From: Ostrinia nubilalis
Taxonomy: Eukaryota > Arthropoda > Insecta > Lepidoptera > Crambidae
Reading direction: 5' to 3'
DNA: 64,000 nt
Assembly: GCF_963855985.1 (NCBI RefSeq)
Contig: NC_087112.1
Coordinates: 684,501-748,500, forward strand
The position numbers were made by a program, and so were the translations under genes. This document shows positions 30,134-43,747 of this stretch, piece by piece (positions within the stretch are counted from its first letter, which is position 1; the number at the start of each line of letters is the position of its first letter). The notes beneath the pieces were generated by a model, which searched no databases, was not told the origin of the DNA, and saw only the letters and a list, made by a program, of their open reading frames with translations.

Positions 30134-30719
30134 GCGTAAGTAACAGATAGTCATCAAATCATTATTCGAAAGACAGGAACTTAAAGTTTTCCATCATCGG
30201 ACAAGATAATAATTAAAAATAACGTTCTCCTTAGGTACACTCAAACAGGTAGTCATGCAAATGTAGTAAGTCACCACGTTATTTAGTATTTTTGCTATAC
30301 GAGTATTTAGGACGTGTATAAGTGCCCTGGATTAGGTAGGCCCTGTTACTGAATAAACTATTCAATTTGATTTAAATTCTTCCTTCCTTGTATTTAGACC
30401 TAAAAATGTCAAAAAAAACTTGCGGACGCTCAAAAAACTAACCAGCATCCTGTATTTGTTTGACCGCGTGTCAATTCATCGAATGGACATGATTAGGTTT
30501 TTTTCTCTATTTACGAAGCTCCTAACTTTTCCACTCTACATACGAGTAATTGTTATTCAATTTTATCAGTAGGCCCGACTTGTGAGTTCAATGATCAAGC
30601 GTATAAAGCATCGCAAATTAATTACAACGATAATGTCATCGACACTCTGTCTGTAGAAAGTTTTGCGGTCGAAAATAGGCCAGTGGTATCTGTAATATAA
30701 CGCGTATCTAACACAAGGG

Positions 30720-30920
30720 AAACCTTAACAAAATGGTGTTTTTAGAAGAACCGTAGGTGACAGACTGACTGACAGACTGACATAGTGATCTATCAACACA
30801 CAGCTCAAAACACTGAACGGATCGGACTGAAAGGCATCCGCTAAAAAAGGATTTTACGAAACTCCACCCCTAAGGGGGTAAAACGGGATCCACGCGTACG
30901 AAATCGCGGGCGGCCGCTAG
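30720..30920 (+). mobile_element. Helitron-like repeat end
   Basis: Ends 'cacgcgtacgaaatcgcgggcggccgctag', with 'ggtaaaacgggatccacgcg' before it. Same family in reverse at 35458-35650 and degraded at 45463 and 50412. 5' boundary not clear. Confidence 0.5.
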
Positions 30921-31149
30921 TTTACTTTATAAGAATGGAAAAGTCCATAGCTGACCATGATCGATTTTTGGTGTTACATTGGATAAGTATGAACGGATCA
31001 CTGCACACACTTCAATGGCTTCAATAAATTAGGTCGTCTGTCCACCACGCAGGTCCGATATCATTTTTCAATTCATTTATTTTGTAAGTAGGCTTTTCAA
31101 TACTAGGAAGTTTTACACGTCCCAGTATTAGTACTTTAACTCTACCACT

Positions 31150-31495
31150 AACTTTAACCGCCTCTGTGGTCTAGTGAAGACCACCTGCTTCAGACGCAGA
31201 GGTCCCGGGTTCGATTCCCAGTAGGGGCAAATTTTTCTGTTCGGTTTGGTTGGTGGTAGGGCTTGTTCTAAGTCCGCCTGGCTAGCTACCACCATCTTAC
31301 CTAAGTCTGTCACTAAAACAACAATGTTAACAGCATTGTTGTGTTCCGGCAGTTAGAGGTAAGATAACCAGTTCCTCCGTGGTTGAGGATTCCGGGTGAA
31401 ATTCGCTTCCACCTTCGGCCTGATCGTCACTTACCATCAGGTGAGATACAGGCCAAGAGCTTCCTCGTTGTGGATAAAAAAAACTACTTCGGGAC
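31150..31495 (+). mobile_element. tRNA-derived SINE
   Basis: tRNA-like head with A box 'tggtctagtgaag' and B box 'gggttcgattccc' (about 31155-31230), then an unrelated body ending 'cttaccatcaggtgagatacaggccaagagcttcctcg' and an A-rich tail. The head is imperfect, so it is not a functional tRNA gene. Confidence 0.75.
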
Positions 31496-32302
31496 AATAA
31501 ATGGGCCCGTGCGAGAAGAAGCGATGCAAGATAATAAAATATTGATTGAAGGGTAAATAATAAAACTTATATAACATCAAACACTGGAGCAAAATAACAA
31601 GATAGTAACGGAGAAAGATAAAAGAAAGTAGTTATTAAACTGCAAAATGGCCGTGACCTATTGGCGATATGCCTCAGATTATTTGCTCGTAAATAAGGAC
31701 CCACAAGAGTTTTTAGAGGTCCCTAAGTAAATATAATAAATAGTAGTTTGAGGAAAACTAATTTTAAATCTCTGACTCATTAGCTCAACATCGAGTCGCG
31801 ACTCGCTGACTTTTCAACGTCCAGATTAAACCCTTGGATCTATGAAGCTCTTTTTATGACGTACTTAGACGAGCGAAGGGATTAGAACTGATTTTTCGAG
31901 ATTCAACCCTTATGGGGGGTGAAAAAGGGAATGAAAAATGTATGGAAGTCCATCATTTTTGAAGCTAGTGACATGAAATTCAGTTTTAATTAATGCTAAC
32001 AATACATTTCTTGAACGTTTTTTAAATTCCACCCAAAAAGGGGAGAAACGGGGGTACAAAGTTAGCATGAATGAAATCGTGAAAAGTAGATCCATTTAAT
32101 GGAAGCGAACCCGCGGGCAACATCTTGTTAATCTCTTGATACGGGACTATTCCCATCCTGTTCCCAACTTGGCGAATGACAGGATAATATCTTGATATCA
32201 AACGTAAATCAGATTGCAACAGCTTGTCACAACTACGTCGAATGCGCGGGCGCCGATGCATTGTTAGCGGACCGGTGACCTCACCGGTTAGGCCCGTAGC
32301 GT

Positions 32303-32497
32303 TCGTATTCACAAACATTACTATGAGATCTCACAGGGCATGTGGACGCACTCAGTGTCACACACAGACCAATCACAAAGCTCTATTCAACGCTGTGCGT
32401 TCGATTTCAACGCTGTGCGTTCGATTTGCTGCTTCACTTGCACTTTTTACTCACTCACTTCATTGCTGCTTAAGCAAGCATCGTTTGTGAATACGAG
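32303..32497. mobile_element. MITE family 'cgtattcacaaac', copy 2
   Basis: Opposite orientation to copy 1, with an internal duplication of 'caacgctgtgcgttcgattt' making it longer. Confidence 0.75.
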
Positions 32498-34648
32498 TGT
32501 TAGTCATTTTGTAGATGACATCAAACTAAACACAGCATCTTTATGTAGTCGTAATAGAGCTATTTTGCTACAAAAAAGTATAATACAGTGTGGTCGACTG
32601 TACAATGCATTAGAAAACCGTGACACGTGACGACATATCTAAGGTTCTACTGAATCACGTTCGAGTTAAATTCATAAAATACTTTCTTCAGCAAGTTTGT
32701 TACAAACGCACTGAAGGAAGAAAGAAAGAAAATAACTTTATTTTGAGGGGTTAAAATGTTAAAACTAAACCTACCCATAGTGATTCTTAGCCAAAAATCC
32801 TGCTTTGCAAGTAAATAATAATTTCTAATTTATCAAACTGTCAAAAGATACAAAAGTGCGACATCGGTTCAACGGTTCAAAAAATAAACGGTGACATGTA
32901 GGTACTACGTTGGGAGATTGGAACTGGTTTTTAAAGCCAAATTTTAAACCGCTTTTAGCTTAAAAATAAACGATAACATTAAGATTATGGGATCCGCAAT
33001 TCAATGAAGTACTAAATCCTGTACTTAGGGCTTCTCTGAACTCCACCCTACATAACATAAGCCCCGCAAGAAACGCAAATATTTATTTAAAGTCATCAGG
33101 GTATTTACCATAATTATTAAAATACTCAAAAAGAGGTTCACCATGACGTCACTTTGAGTCACAGCTCGCAGCACACCAAACTACGCATTATTGTGGCATT
33201 ATCAAACGCATATTATGTAAAGACGCAATTATTAGGTGATATTCGTTAAAAAGCGAAGCGATAGCGAAAAATTCAGATAAAAATGTTACCTTAAAATTAA
33301 AAAGCTAAAAACTTAAAGTAACTTTTATAGGTCTTCAACGACTCGATGCCATTGTGACTTGGAGGGTTGAATCACCTTGAAATGATTGGGTCTCAATTTC
33401 ATTTCCTGGTTGGGTCAAATTAGTAAATGATATAATATTTCTTACCTTTTTAGTTCGAAGTATTCTCCTACTGCCCCGTAAAATGAAAAACATTAATAAT
33501 TTCAAATTATGTGCCACGAATTTATATGCCATTTTCGTTTATGCAGTTCCAAAAATTCCTAAATACGTCCTTGTAGCCTCGTAGGACTTCGAAACTAAGA
33601 CAATTAGAGATCTATTAGCTAGTTCCGTAAATATACTAATTAAACAGCTACTTTATCTGGCCGTTAACAATTATCCAAAGGTCATGGAGGGGAGTCACAT
33701 GCCGCATCTTTGATATCTAAACTCTGACTTGATTATCAAATAACCTAGGCTTTAACCTACAAGAAAATATTATTATCTAGGCATATTTTATTTATTTTAT
33801 TTTATTTTATTTAGGATAACAAACAATTGTACAATTCAGATAATAATGCAGTAAAGTTATACATCGACATTTAGTTATTGTACAACCCGCACCGCTATCC
33901 CCATCTTACAAACATGCTTTGCCTCTTTGCACCACTAGCTGATTTATGGAAATGAACAGAACAATCAGTGGAGCCCACGGCCACGGATACCTCTATTCAT
34001 ATATATCATATCTTGAAACATAGTTGCCATAGGTACTAGGTATAATTTTATCAATAACATAGAGGGTGTTTTCTTATTGTCTTTCACCATTTGTGTTGGC
34101 CCTACTGACGGGCATTGGGAAAAAAGTTTGTCCAACGATATATTTTTTATCGACATCTTTCAGTGGGGAAAAAAATGGTGGGGGACAACGGGATTATGAG
34201 ACCTACTTATTATAACAAGGCCGTTTGCTCTTTTTTATGAAAAGATGCTTTGACTGGAAAACCACCTTTACGCTAGACAATTTTTTCGTGCAATTTTCAG
34301 TCTTTCCCGCCCACATATTAGAATGATAATGGCGTGCCCACGACGAATTACTAGTTTACTAAACATCCCGGCGTTTTATACGTAATGACGATGTGAAATC
34401 GTTATCAAGGACTGTGATAGCTCCACAATAGACCCGAGAGCACCCCAGATCAGCAAATTTATCGCAAAATAGTGCCTATTACAAAGTAAATAAGATATTA
34501 TGCCAGTGTCTTCCGACTGAACTATAGTGCGTCCATTTTCCTATTGGTAGTACTGACACTCTGATCTATTGGTCAATAGGAAAGGCATTTTATCGGATGT
34601 CCATATATGTCACTTGTAAAATAATGTGTTCTGCATCTGCCTAGGAAT

Positions 34649-34786
34649 ATTAAAATAGTAAGACACGGGTCTTAACGCGACGTTTATTAATGAGTTACAT
34701 TATGTACTCACGGCTTGACGTTTCGGCTGCGATGCTGCAGCCGTGGTCACAAGCAGTCTGCTTGAGCCGTGTCTTACTATTTTAAT
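34649..34786. mobile_element. Inverted-repeat element with long target duplication
   Basis: Ends 'attaaaatagtaagacacgg' and its complement. The wider unit is flanked by 'tgcctaggaata' at about 34639-34650 and 34810-34821. Interior contains 'gacgtttcggctgcgatgctgcagccgtggtcac'. Confidence 0.6.
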
Positions 34787-35176
34787 TGAAATGGAACGCG
34801 AAAGTTCAAAATGCCTAGGAATACTGAGGTGGTTGGTTTTTTGACCATTCGCTTATTTTTTTGGTTGTGTCAGTTCTTTATCAAAATCTTTCAATCCAGT
34901 GATATGACGATGCTGGCTGCTCTCTAGTTTATCTTATCTTTTCTAACAAAGAATTATGAGTAAGAACTAACACTAGTCCAGTCAATAAAGTATTATAGAG
35001 GAAAGTGTGGAACACACTTTCTGACTTCGTGACTTTATTTAGACCAGTTAGGAGGTGAACATATCAAAAGTCCGCGCCTATAACTCTTGAGCCGGCGGGG
35101 ACAGGGGTCTTGAAGGTCCGATTTTTCGGTATTTCGCTTAATTCTCACACACACACACACACACATACATCCTCAT

Positions 35177-35325
35177 CATCATCATCATCATTTCAGCCAT
35201 AGGACGTCCACTGCTGAACATAGGCCTCCCCCAATGCTTTCCATGTTGATCGATTGGTAGCGGCCTGCGTCCAGCGCACCGCTACCTTTACGAGTCGTCG
35301 GTCCGCCTTGTAGATGGACGTACAC
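35177..35325 (-). mobile_element. RTE LINE tail
   Basis: (atc)n then 'tttcagccataggacgtccactgctgaacataggcctcccccaatgc', the reverse complement of the RTE 3' end. Confidence 0.8.
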
Positions 35326-35457
35326 ATCATGATCTATCATTTATTGTCTCGAAGCAGATACTGGGATGTGTAAAAGTGCTTTTGAAAAGCGTACTTGCAA
35401 AATAAAATGACTTTTATGAGTTTTACACGTGAAAAGTCTTTTACCACATACCTACAA

Positions 35458-35650
35458 CTAGCGGCCGCCCGCGACTTCGTGCGCGTGGATCCCGTTTTAC
35501 CCCGTGGAGTTTCGTAAAATCCTTTCTTAGCAGATGTCTACGTCATAACATCTACCTGCATGCCAAATTTCAGCCCGATCCGTCCAGTGGTTTGGGCTGT
35601 GCGTTGATTGACCACTATGTCAGTCAGTCACCTTTGAGTTCTATTTAGAT
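35458..35650 (-). mobile_element. Helitron-like repeat end
   Basis: Starts 'ctagcggccgcccgcgacttcgtgcgcgtggatccc', the reverse complement of the 30720-30920 end. Confidence 0.5.
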
Positions 35651-38600
35651 ATAGCAACAGCAACCCAAGGAAAGTTGTCCGTGCTAAAAAGTTGCATCCG
35701 CAAAGACCCGTGATAACCCTAAGGGCAATTACCTTGGTATTGCCAGTAAACATGCGTCAGTATTATAAATAATATAATATTTATTTACTTATTTATATGC
35801 CCATTGTCGGTAATGTAGGTGACGGTTGTGGCAAGTGATTGTTAAGTATACAAACAGATAAGATGCACTTTTAGAATCTTTTTTAGTCATTATCAATATT
35901 TGATGAGTTCAAAATTAGCAATTAGGAGCGAAGATAATAATGCTGTTTAGAAAAATATTTATTCTGCAAAAGATTATGATAGTAAATAATGGAGTTTAAA
36001 TACAGATATACTAATTACTCATAATTTTTAAATTAATGTGAATCATTAAATGTTTTTGAAATAATGTATGTACCTACTTGTGTTTTTCTAATGAAATAAT
36101 ATATTTAGCTGCTATGATCACTCATACTTTAATACTATTCAACATTCATTAAGAAAATTTATAACTTGCAACTTATTAGAATAGAATAATTATCACATTA
36201 ATTTATACACAGACACAGAGTATGGGGTTTTCCCATTGATAATGTTCTAACAGTGGTTCAACTGTGCATAATGATCTACCATAAAGTTTACTATTTATAG
36301 CTTCAGAGATATACAACAATTAGTACTTTGTAGTTGTTAATGTTTAAAAAATGTACAAAAATTTTTTGCTGTAAAATAGCAGCTATCACATAATAGGTAA
36401 ATAAGATGATATGCATAGCTCGATGTGACCATATCCATACAAAATATCTATGACATGTATTTTTACATGACCCGATGATGATCATCCATATTTTTGAGCC
36501 AGTAAATAGGTAGGTAGTAAGCACCAAATAGTTTGTGACACCCAAAGTAGCTAAAAAGTTTGCATTGCATTAGATATTATGTCTGATTCCAATCTAACTC
36601 GAAACCGTAAAAATATTGACAAACCTAACAAAAAAAAAATTTAAAAAATAACTCGAGAAATCAGATGACAAATTTTGGATCTACTGTGTAAACATGTTAT
36701 TTGAACTGACAATAATCATATAAAAATTTTTCAGCATTAACTTTATAAAATATTTTTTACAGATCTCCTTTTTTAGCTAATAAATAATCAGTCTTGAAAT
36801 AATCAGGTTTTTTTAATATTTTTAATCTATTATCTCATACATTATCTTATTGGAAATAACTTATGTATGATTTATTTTATGTCTGTTAAGATTTATAAGT
36901 TATTTAACATTGCTTATTATAAAAATAATAGCAAATAAGGCTAACATAACTATTTATATTCCCTCCAAAACCCTTCAAAGGCCTGTTACTTGTTTTGTTA
37001 AAATATAAATATCAAAATCAAGTTTCTCTTTCATTAATATATCCCTCAATTTGCATGGTAGGTCCCAGGGACTCCATGTGAAACTGTTTTGGTTCATAAT
37101 TTTTTTCAATACGCGAATAAAGTGCTGTGCGCTTGAGTAGCTTCCTTTGGTGTCGTGGCCAACTCGGGGGCGAGAGGTCGTCTGCGTGCGCATCACAGAA
37201 AGTTGAGTAATTGACACTTGCGGAGTCCCGTGGACTCCACCATACACTTTGCGTAACAAAAATTTTTATTATGATATTATGTTTTTTTTTTTAAATTATG
37301 GTTTATTTACGGTTTGAGTGGATCAAAAAAGCATCAAACAGTCACAATACATGATTTATCAATACGTTAGATGGAAATGAGGCCTCAGATATGAGGGACT
37401 GGCAAGAAATTCTAGAAGAAAATGCGACGATGAAGAAAAAGAAGAGGATTTTACATCTTACGTCCCGAAAGATTTGTTTTGATGATTTTGTATTTTGATG
37501 ATGTGTTTTGATGAATTAAAAGAAAGACTGCTTATTTTGAAATTCATTTCACAAAAAATGCTTGTATTGTTCGAAAAAGTTTGGCAGGCAATGTGCTGCT
37601 CGTAGTAGTTACTAAGCCATTGCACGTTTTTTCGTGTTAATTTTTTTCTAACATTTTACATATTATTTATCAAGAAGACGGTTATGTCCACATAATTTAG
37701 AGAGAAAAAAAAATTTTGGTTAATTTTTTTTCTAAGTTTAAGAGGTACAAAATGCCTATGTCGATTTTTATGTGATTTTTACGACTTCATGAAAATTTTA
37801 TTTTTTAAATGAATTTTAATTAATGTTTCCATTTCTGTTGTTTCTAATTAATAGTATATTAACCATATTATGTTACCAAATAAAAAATATATTACTTTTA
37901 TAAGTATCAGTATATTTTTTCTTCATTTGAAATATGGAGTCCCTGGGTCTCCACCTTACACTTAACGTAAGTTTTAGTCACCATGCAAACTGAGGGATAT
38001 TCATGCAATGCCATCTGGCCGGTGCATATCCGGTGCAAATATAGTAGAACAACACAGACGTTGGGAAGGCTCGTCTTCAAACCAGTTATTACACTATTTA
38101 CGTCCCAATTCAGTAACATACGCATACCTACACTAGCCGACATAATATAGTTACGAAACTGCAGGTACCCGTAAAACAAGTAACACAAACATTAAACTTA
38201 CCAACTAATTGCTTCCTGGTGCTAAAATAATGAGGATTATTACTGAAATACTCACCAATGAATATGAAAACTAATTAAATTAAAAACTCCTTGAATTACA
38301 CTTGTACTTTCGACACAATTTCACAAGAACTTTCCGAACGCATTCCAGTGGAATGTTTTGTTTAAGAATGAATTATTGTTTTTGCAGTGCACAATACATT
38401 GTAATGGATAAACGAAATTAGCACAAGGAGAGGAAAACAAAAAGTATCACGGTCCTCCAGTTGTACGCAAACACGTCTGACAGCTGCTGTCATTTGGGCC
38501 GATCATGACAGTGACAGTGACAAGTGGCAGCTGGAAGCTATGATACCAGCCTAATTATTGTAAAATATACTACGTTAATTTTTTTCATGTCATTTTGTGA

Positions 38601-39540
38601 TGAATTAAATTAGTTATTCAAATTTTTTGGTTGTATGTATTATATATTTTTTTATCTAATAAATGTATTTGCTTTAAATTCTACGGATTCTCTTGTTTTT
38701 TATTACAAAGAATAAACTAAAATTATGATTTTAATCATAAACTTATTTCAAATCACCAACGAAACTATGTTATTTAAATTTCGTCTATTTCATTAAAAGA
38801 TACGTCGAATAAATAATCACAAATAATAGTAGAAAAAGCTTATTGCTGGCAACATTATGACCTCACGTCAAAGGCGTTTTGTTATTGCGAAAAACAAAAA
38901 AAAGGCGGGAAATAAAATGTGTATCTTGTAAACTTGTGAAAGTGAAAGTTTATGTGAAAATATAGAATTAATCTAGTTTTCAGAGGAGTGAATGTATTTA
39001 TCATAATTATTTGAATATGTGCTGGTGTAAGCTAAAAGTTTCGGCAAAGTTTTGGCTGGTTTATTTAATAAAGAATACTGGAATGGAGTAAGAAGACTCA
39101 GTTGCAAAGAAACCCATAAACCAAGATCGCAAAGCATCAACAAGTTAGTAGTACCTACGTTATTTTGAATTTTGTTACTTTTATCTACTAGACCTAAAAA
39201 TCTAAAATTAATCCAAAATATAAACAGTACCTACCCATTTACCTACTTAGTAAGTAAAAGCATTTTGATGGTTACAAAATAATATTGTGTGCCACCTTTT
39301 CCTCACTTCTAAGGCTTTAGTAGGTACATGCTGAATGATTTATCATAATTCAAAGTAGATGAAAACAAGATAATAAACTTTCCTACAACACACCACATTA
39401 TTGAAGTATTGTCTAACTTATTTAACAACTAATCACATAAATCCTATTTACTCCAATAGTAATCATACGAAGATTTTCAAGTTTTCAACTAAGTTTGAAC
39501 CTACAAAATATCAATCTTAGGAATCATACTTTAATGGAAG

Positions 39541-39912
39541 TTTTATTTCGCCGCGCCGCGCTTGCGATCGGCAGCGCCGCCCGCATCCTAAAATCGGAAC
39601 TAAACTCAGAAACGAACCATAGGATACACCGATGTGAACGCATGACCTAAATCCCTCGTACATTAAAAATAGCCGTCGACAATAGCTCAAACACTATTTT
39701 TAGTGCGTATCTTTAAATCTGAAAGCATACAGTCTTATCTGGTTGTTGTTTCGGCGACAGATGTGGAGTGCGTAAGGCCGCTCCGCGCACCCATGTACAC
39801 CTCGCAAAATCGATAGCTCAGCGTCCGTCTCAGTGTCGACTTGTTTTCCATCGAATTTAGTGCTCGCTTAGTCCGCTAGCGTTTTTGTTAGAAGTATCAT
39901 GTTAAATTAATA
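39541..39912 (+). promoter_or_regulatory. Probable boule 5' UTR and promoter region
   Basis: A GC-rich patch (39550-39600) and 'gtccgtctcagtgtcgac' with an initiator-like TCAGT near 39828 precede the start codon in otherwise AT-rich DNA. No TATA box at a suitable distance. The transcription start is inferred only. Confidence 0.3.
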
Positions 39913-40287
39913 ATGGAATCGTCAGTAAAGAGGTACATTAGGAGTGATTCAGCGAACTGCGCGCATATGGTTGAGGAGAGTGCAGCGAGTTGTAGAAAAG
40001 TGGTGGATCCCCACGAGAAGTTGAAAGCGCTGCTGAACTCGCCTGAGGAGGACACGGACGACTCGTTGCCGCCGACAGATGCCCCGAAGTTCGGGACTGT
40101 GATACATAATAGAATTTTTGTGGGGGGTTTCTCGTTGACGACGACTGATGAAGACCTGTGGAAGTTCTTCTCTGGGTTCTCGACGGTGACGGCGGCGAGG
40201 GTGATCTACGACAGAGCTGGAGTCTCCAAGTGCTACGGGTTCGTGACGTTCGCGAGTCCCCGGGTCGCCAGGCTGATCGTGAAACAG
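39913..40287 (+). CDS. boule: boule-like RNA-binding protein, exon 1
   Basis: 125 codons ending CAG before donor GTTAGT. The RRM starts near residue 66: RNP2 'RIFVGGF' and RNP1 'KCYGFVTF' (about residue 106), with 'DRAGVSK' just before RNP1, the signature of BOULE/DAZ proteins. These bind 3' UTRs of germline mRNAs and activate translation for meiosis. The N-terminal 65 residues are acidic and low in similarity. The ATG follows an A/T-rich context, 'attaataATGG'. RNP1 has Cys where Gly is usual. Confidence 0.9.
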
Positions 40288-40894
40288 GTTAGTCCTTTGT
40301 TTGGTTGAGGACCTTTGACATTTAAGAGGCCCTTTTGTTGCTGCTGAGATTTAAAGTGTTTCAAGCTATTTGAAAATAGGTAGTATTTTTTATATACGAT
40401 TTAGTTAATTATTTCTGTATCATAATTAGACGTTATTCATAAAATTAATTTGAATGATAATAACAATGAAACATGACAGAAACCCCACGTTTATTAAACA
40501 GGAAAAATCTTTTTTTCATCTCAAGCGCTATTATTATCATGTTAATTTTAACCAACACACCCGCGTATCACAACTTAGATAAGATTTCACATCTTTTATC
40601 TTTCCTCTCGTCATAGATAGTGAAATTCCATAAGAAAAACATCCATCAATGGTTTTCGAATAGAGGAACATACTCTTAGTTTGTAAAATCGCTCGGCAAC
40701 CTTGACACAGTTTCGGTATTGGGTCAAAAATTTCAAACAGTGTGAGGTCGGACCTCAGTGAATACCTCGCTGCCACATTTCGTGGAATCCACCGGCAATT
40801 TATGGGAAATATGCACAAAATACAATGAACTGAATGCTACACATTTACGTCGTAAAATTTCAATGTTATTCAAACAATAAACAATAATATAACG

Positions 40895-40970
40895 TAAGCT
40901 CACGTTGGCGTAGTGGGGAGGGACTTACCTGTGCGTAGGGGGTTCCAGGTTTGACACCAAGTTGGATTTT
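40895..40970 (+). repeat. tRNA-like SINE fragment
   Basis: A-box-like 'ttggcgtagtgggg' and B-box-like 'ggttccaggtttgacacc' with tRNA-like spacing. No full fold. Confidence 0.4.
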
Positions 40971-43284
40971 AATTAAAAAAAATGAACTTTAACATTAAAA
41001 CGATTTTCTTCTGAAAATATGAAGGTAGGTAGCTGCTTAAGGGCACTATTGTCGATTATTCTTACAATTGACATTCTGATTACTGTTAAATCGTAAATAA
41101 CTGAATTTTCTTTATTTATTTCGTGTTAAACAATAACAATTTTGATGTTTTGTCGTCCTAGTTACATGAAAAAGAATTAAGTTCCGTACAAAACACGCAA
41201 GGCGCCAAACTTTGCCGAAATGTAGTAAGTATAGGGGAGATTTTCCAACAAAAAATAATATGGTCTTATGTGCGGTCGACTGTACGAAGTTGTGGGTTGA
41301 ACCTCCGGTTGAACTGACGTATATAACTCCATGGAAAACAATACAGACGGCACATCAAGGAAAAGAGAAACATTACGAAATTATGATTAAGATAAGGGCG
41401 CCTTACCAACAAAAAATTATAATCTTATATGCGGTCAACTGTACGAAGTTGCGGGTCGAACTCGGTATAGCCGAGTTTAATAACTCTTATCCTCTCTTCT
41501 AAAAAGTGCTTCCGCCCTTTCCCCGGCCAAACAATCCGAATCCTCGGAGCTTCGGAGCTTTGACAACTTTGTGCTACTGTCTAAAGCTCTCGAATGGAGT
41601 GTTGCTCGGGATTCCAAGACCCTGCTAGGGCCGTGTAAAATGAGCAAAAACTAAACAACTGGTTTAAAAACGGAATGTTTCTTTTATTGCATAGTAGGTA
41701 CTTAACAAACTAATATTAGTTTTTTATTAAATTTCAATTAAACCACGGCTTGGTCCACGCGAATTTCGATCTGCCACAGAAAGGTATTGCCTATTGTATT
41801 TCGTGTCGAACTACTGGTTAAAAGAAATTTCAAAATTCTTAACACCAAGCAAGATTGTTACGAAGAAACTTGCTACAAACTTTGTACAGATAATATGCAG
41901 ACGAAGTCGTGTACAAAGATAGAAATTAAGTACCTACCTACTAAATCTCTCGAAAGTAGAGTGGTTTTTAAATGACTAAAAAGTGTTATTTTTTTGGCCA
42001 TGGACTCTTTGCTTACCTAAAGCTTGAGACCAATAAGACAATTCCATATTTTTTAAAGCATTAAACTACCATTTCTTTATTATTTCTAAGTAAGAATGGG
42101 AACCCTACCCAGTGAGGGCGGTTCGATAGCCCCTCTCGCCAAGAGTACTTCGTGTTTCTTTGCAAACCTCTGAGAGGCGCGCGGGCTCCAATGACATTTT
42201 TAGGAAGGTTTTTGACCGAGTTTTTTTCACTTTACTTGTGAAAAGTCACTGTGGTTTTTTGGTTAGATTTTACTGCGAACGATTTTTGCTATCACGATTT
42301 TTGTTCTGAAAATTCGAATTACTTATGTTTGGGACTTTAATTTTACATGCCAGCTAAATAAATAAAAACTATTTCTACGCATTATAAACCACAATAAGTA
42401 GTGTAGTGTACTTACTACAAAAAAAAAACTACTATACTCGGCGCAAAGACTCGTGGCAGGCGGTGTCATAATAAAACAGTGCATTTTCTCTCGCACTCAT
42501 ACTGGTTATGGGTGACGTCACACAGAGGCAGGCATTTAATACGTTAATTAATAAAATAATTGGCGAGTTTGCATCTCTGTTTCAAATATTACTTATGACT
42601 TTTACGAATATGTATATCGCTACTATTAAGTCTCAAACAAATATGTTGCTCCTACGTCGATCTTTTGCCGCAAACAATATCGCACCAGTCCCAGAGCACA
42701 TTGCAAGCCACTAAAATTTTATCCAGCCTCGAAGGACCAAATGTAAATGCTCACATGTCCACACCTCAAGCTTTCCGTTTGATTCCCATGTATCGGGGGT
42801 GCAATAAATCCCTAAGAACCCTCTCAAGCGGACAAATGGTTCCACACAGGGTTCCATGAGTTACGGCGGCGACGTGTTCCTTGTTCTCAGATTCTACCTG
42901 ACATTACGATTCCAAAAGGCTATATACGTCGACTTTTTACAATGGAAAAATAGAAATGAAAGATCGAAGATTCCATACATGTAGAAAGATTTTCAGGTTT
43001 TATCGTGCGATCTAGATTTAGGTAAGTACTTTTTGTAATTTAAACATGAAGGAATATGGACAAATCTAGAGTATAAAGATTGCTATCACCACTCCTTTGA
43101 AATTTGGAATATAAACAGCCAAACACAAAAATATACTTATCAGGCATAGGAAATTAAGGCTCCCATAATATAGGTAGAGTAATCTATATTATTTTCCAAG
43201 TCTGGATAGGAATCACTCCGGATCATAGATAAGAATAAATACTCTCCGGATGTGCCGTTCACTTTTTTTTCTGACTCACAATAG

Positions 43285-43385
43285 GCATATTGTATTGGAC
43301 CGCAATCACACCTGGTGTTAAGTAAGATGCCGTCTAGGATGGTACTATCTGCCCTGTAGGTGCCTATTCACTCTCGCCTCGAAAA
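43285..43385 (-). mobile_element. LINE 3' end fragment
   Basis: Reverse complement of the tail inserted in copia and of 53218-53322 ('accgcaatcacacctggtgttaagtaagatgc'). Confidence 0.7.
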
Positions 43386-43634
43386 GGCCCGGATTATGGT
43401 GTTCAGGAAATACAGCAGAAGGCAGCGAACTTCGACTTTTTCTCCTCCCACACACACATCCCACTATTAAGGGATAATGCCCAACCTACATTCAGAGCAT
43501 GAAGTGGGGACGTTGGATTTAATAATGCCGTCGACACTTTCATAACATTCCTTTTTATTTCAGTCCATAATTCATCGACATGACACCGGCATGTACAATC
43601 AGCCGCGGATAAGTAAGTTCAATTGGTGACTTAC

Positions 43635-43747
43635 ACCCGTTCACAAACGAAAGCAGCAAATCGTTGAATAGAGCTCTATTGATTCGTGTGTGACTCTGTG
43701 CGTCAACGTGGACTGTGAGACCTCATAGTAATGTTTGTGAATACAAG
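43635..43747. mobile_element. MITE family 'cgtattcacaaac', copy 3
   Basis: Shorter, diverged copy ('acccgttcacaaacg' to 'gtttgtgaatacaag'). Confidence 0.7.

Larger units (their letters stand above)
29540..39540. other. Intergenic interval between Dusty and boule
   Basis: No supportable protein gene. Holds MITE copies (29993, 32303), a SINE (31150), Helitron-like ends (30720-30920, 35458-35650), an inverted-repeat element (34649), an RTE tail (35177-35325), (ca)n at 35144-35164, (tttta)n at 33785-33812 and AT-rich sequence. 36900-38200 has two related inverted segments ('atatccctcaatttgcatgg', about 37040 and 37985) that may bound an old element. Confidence 0.6.
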
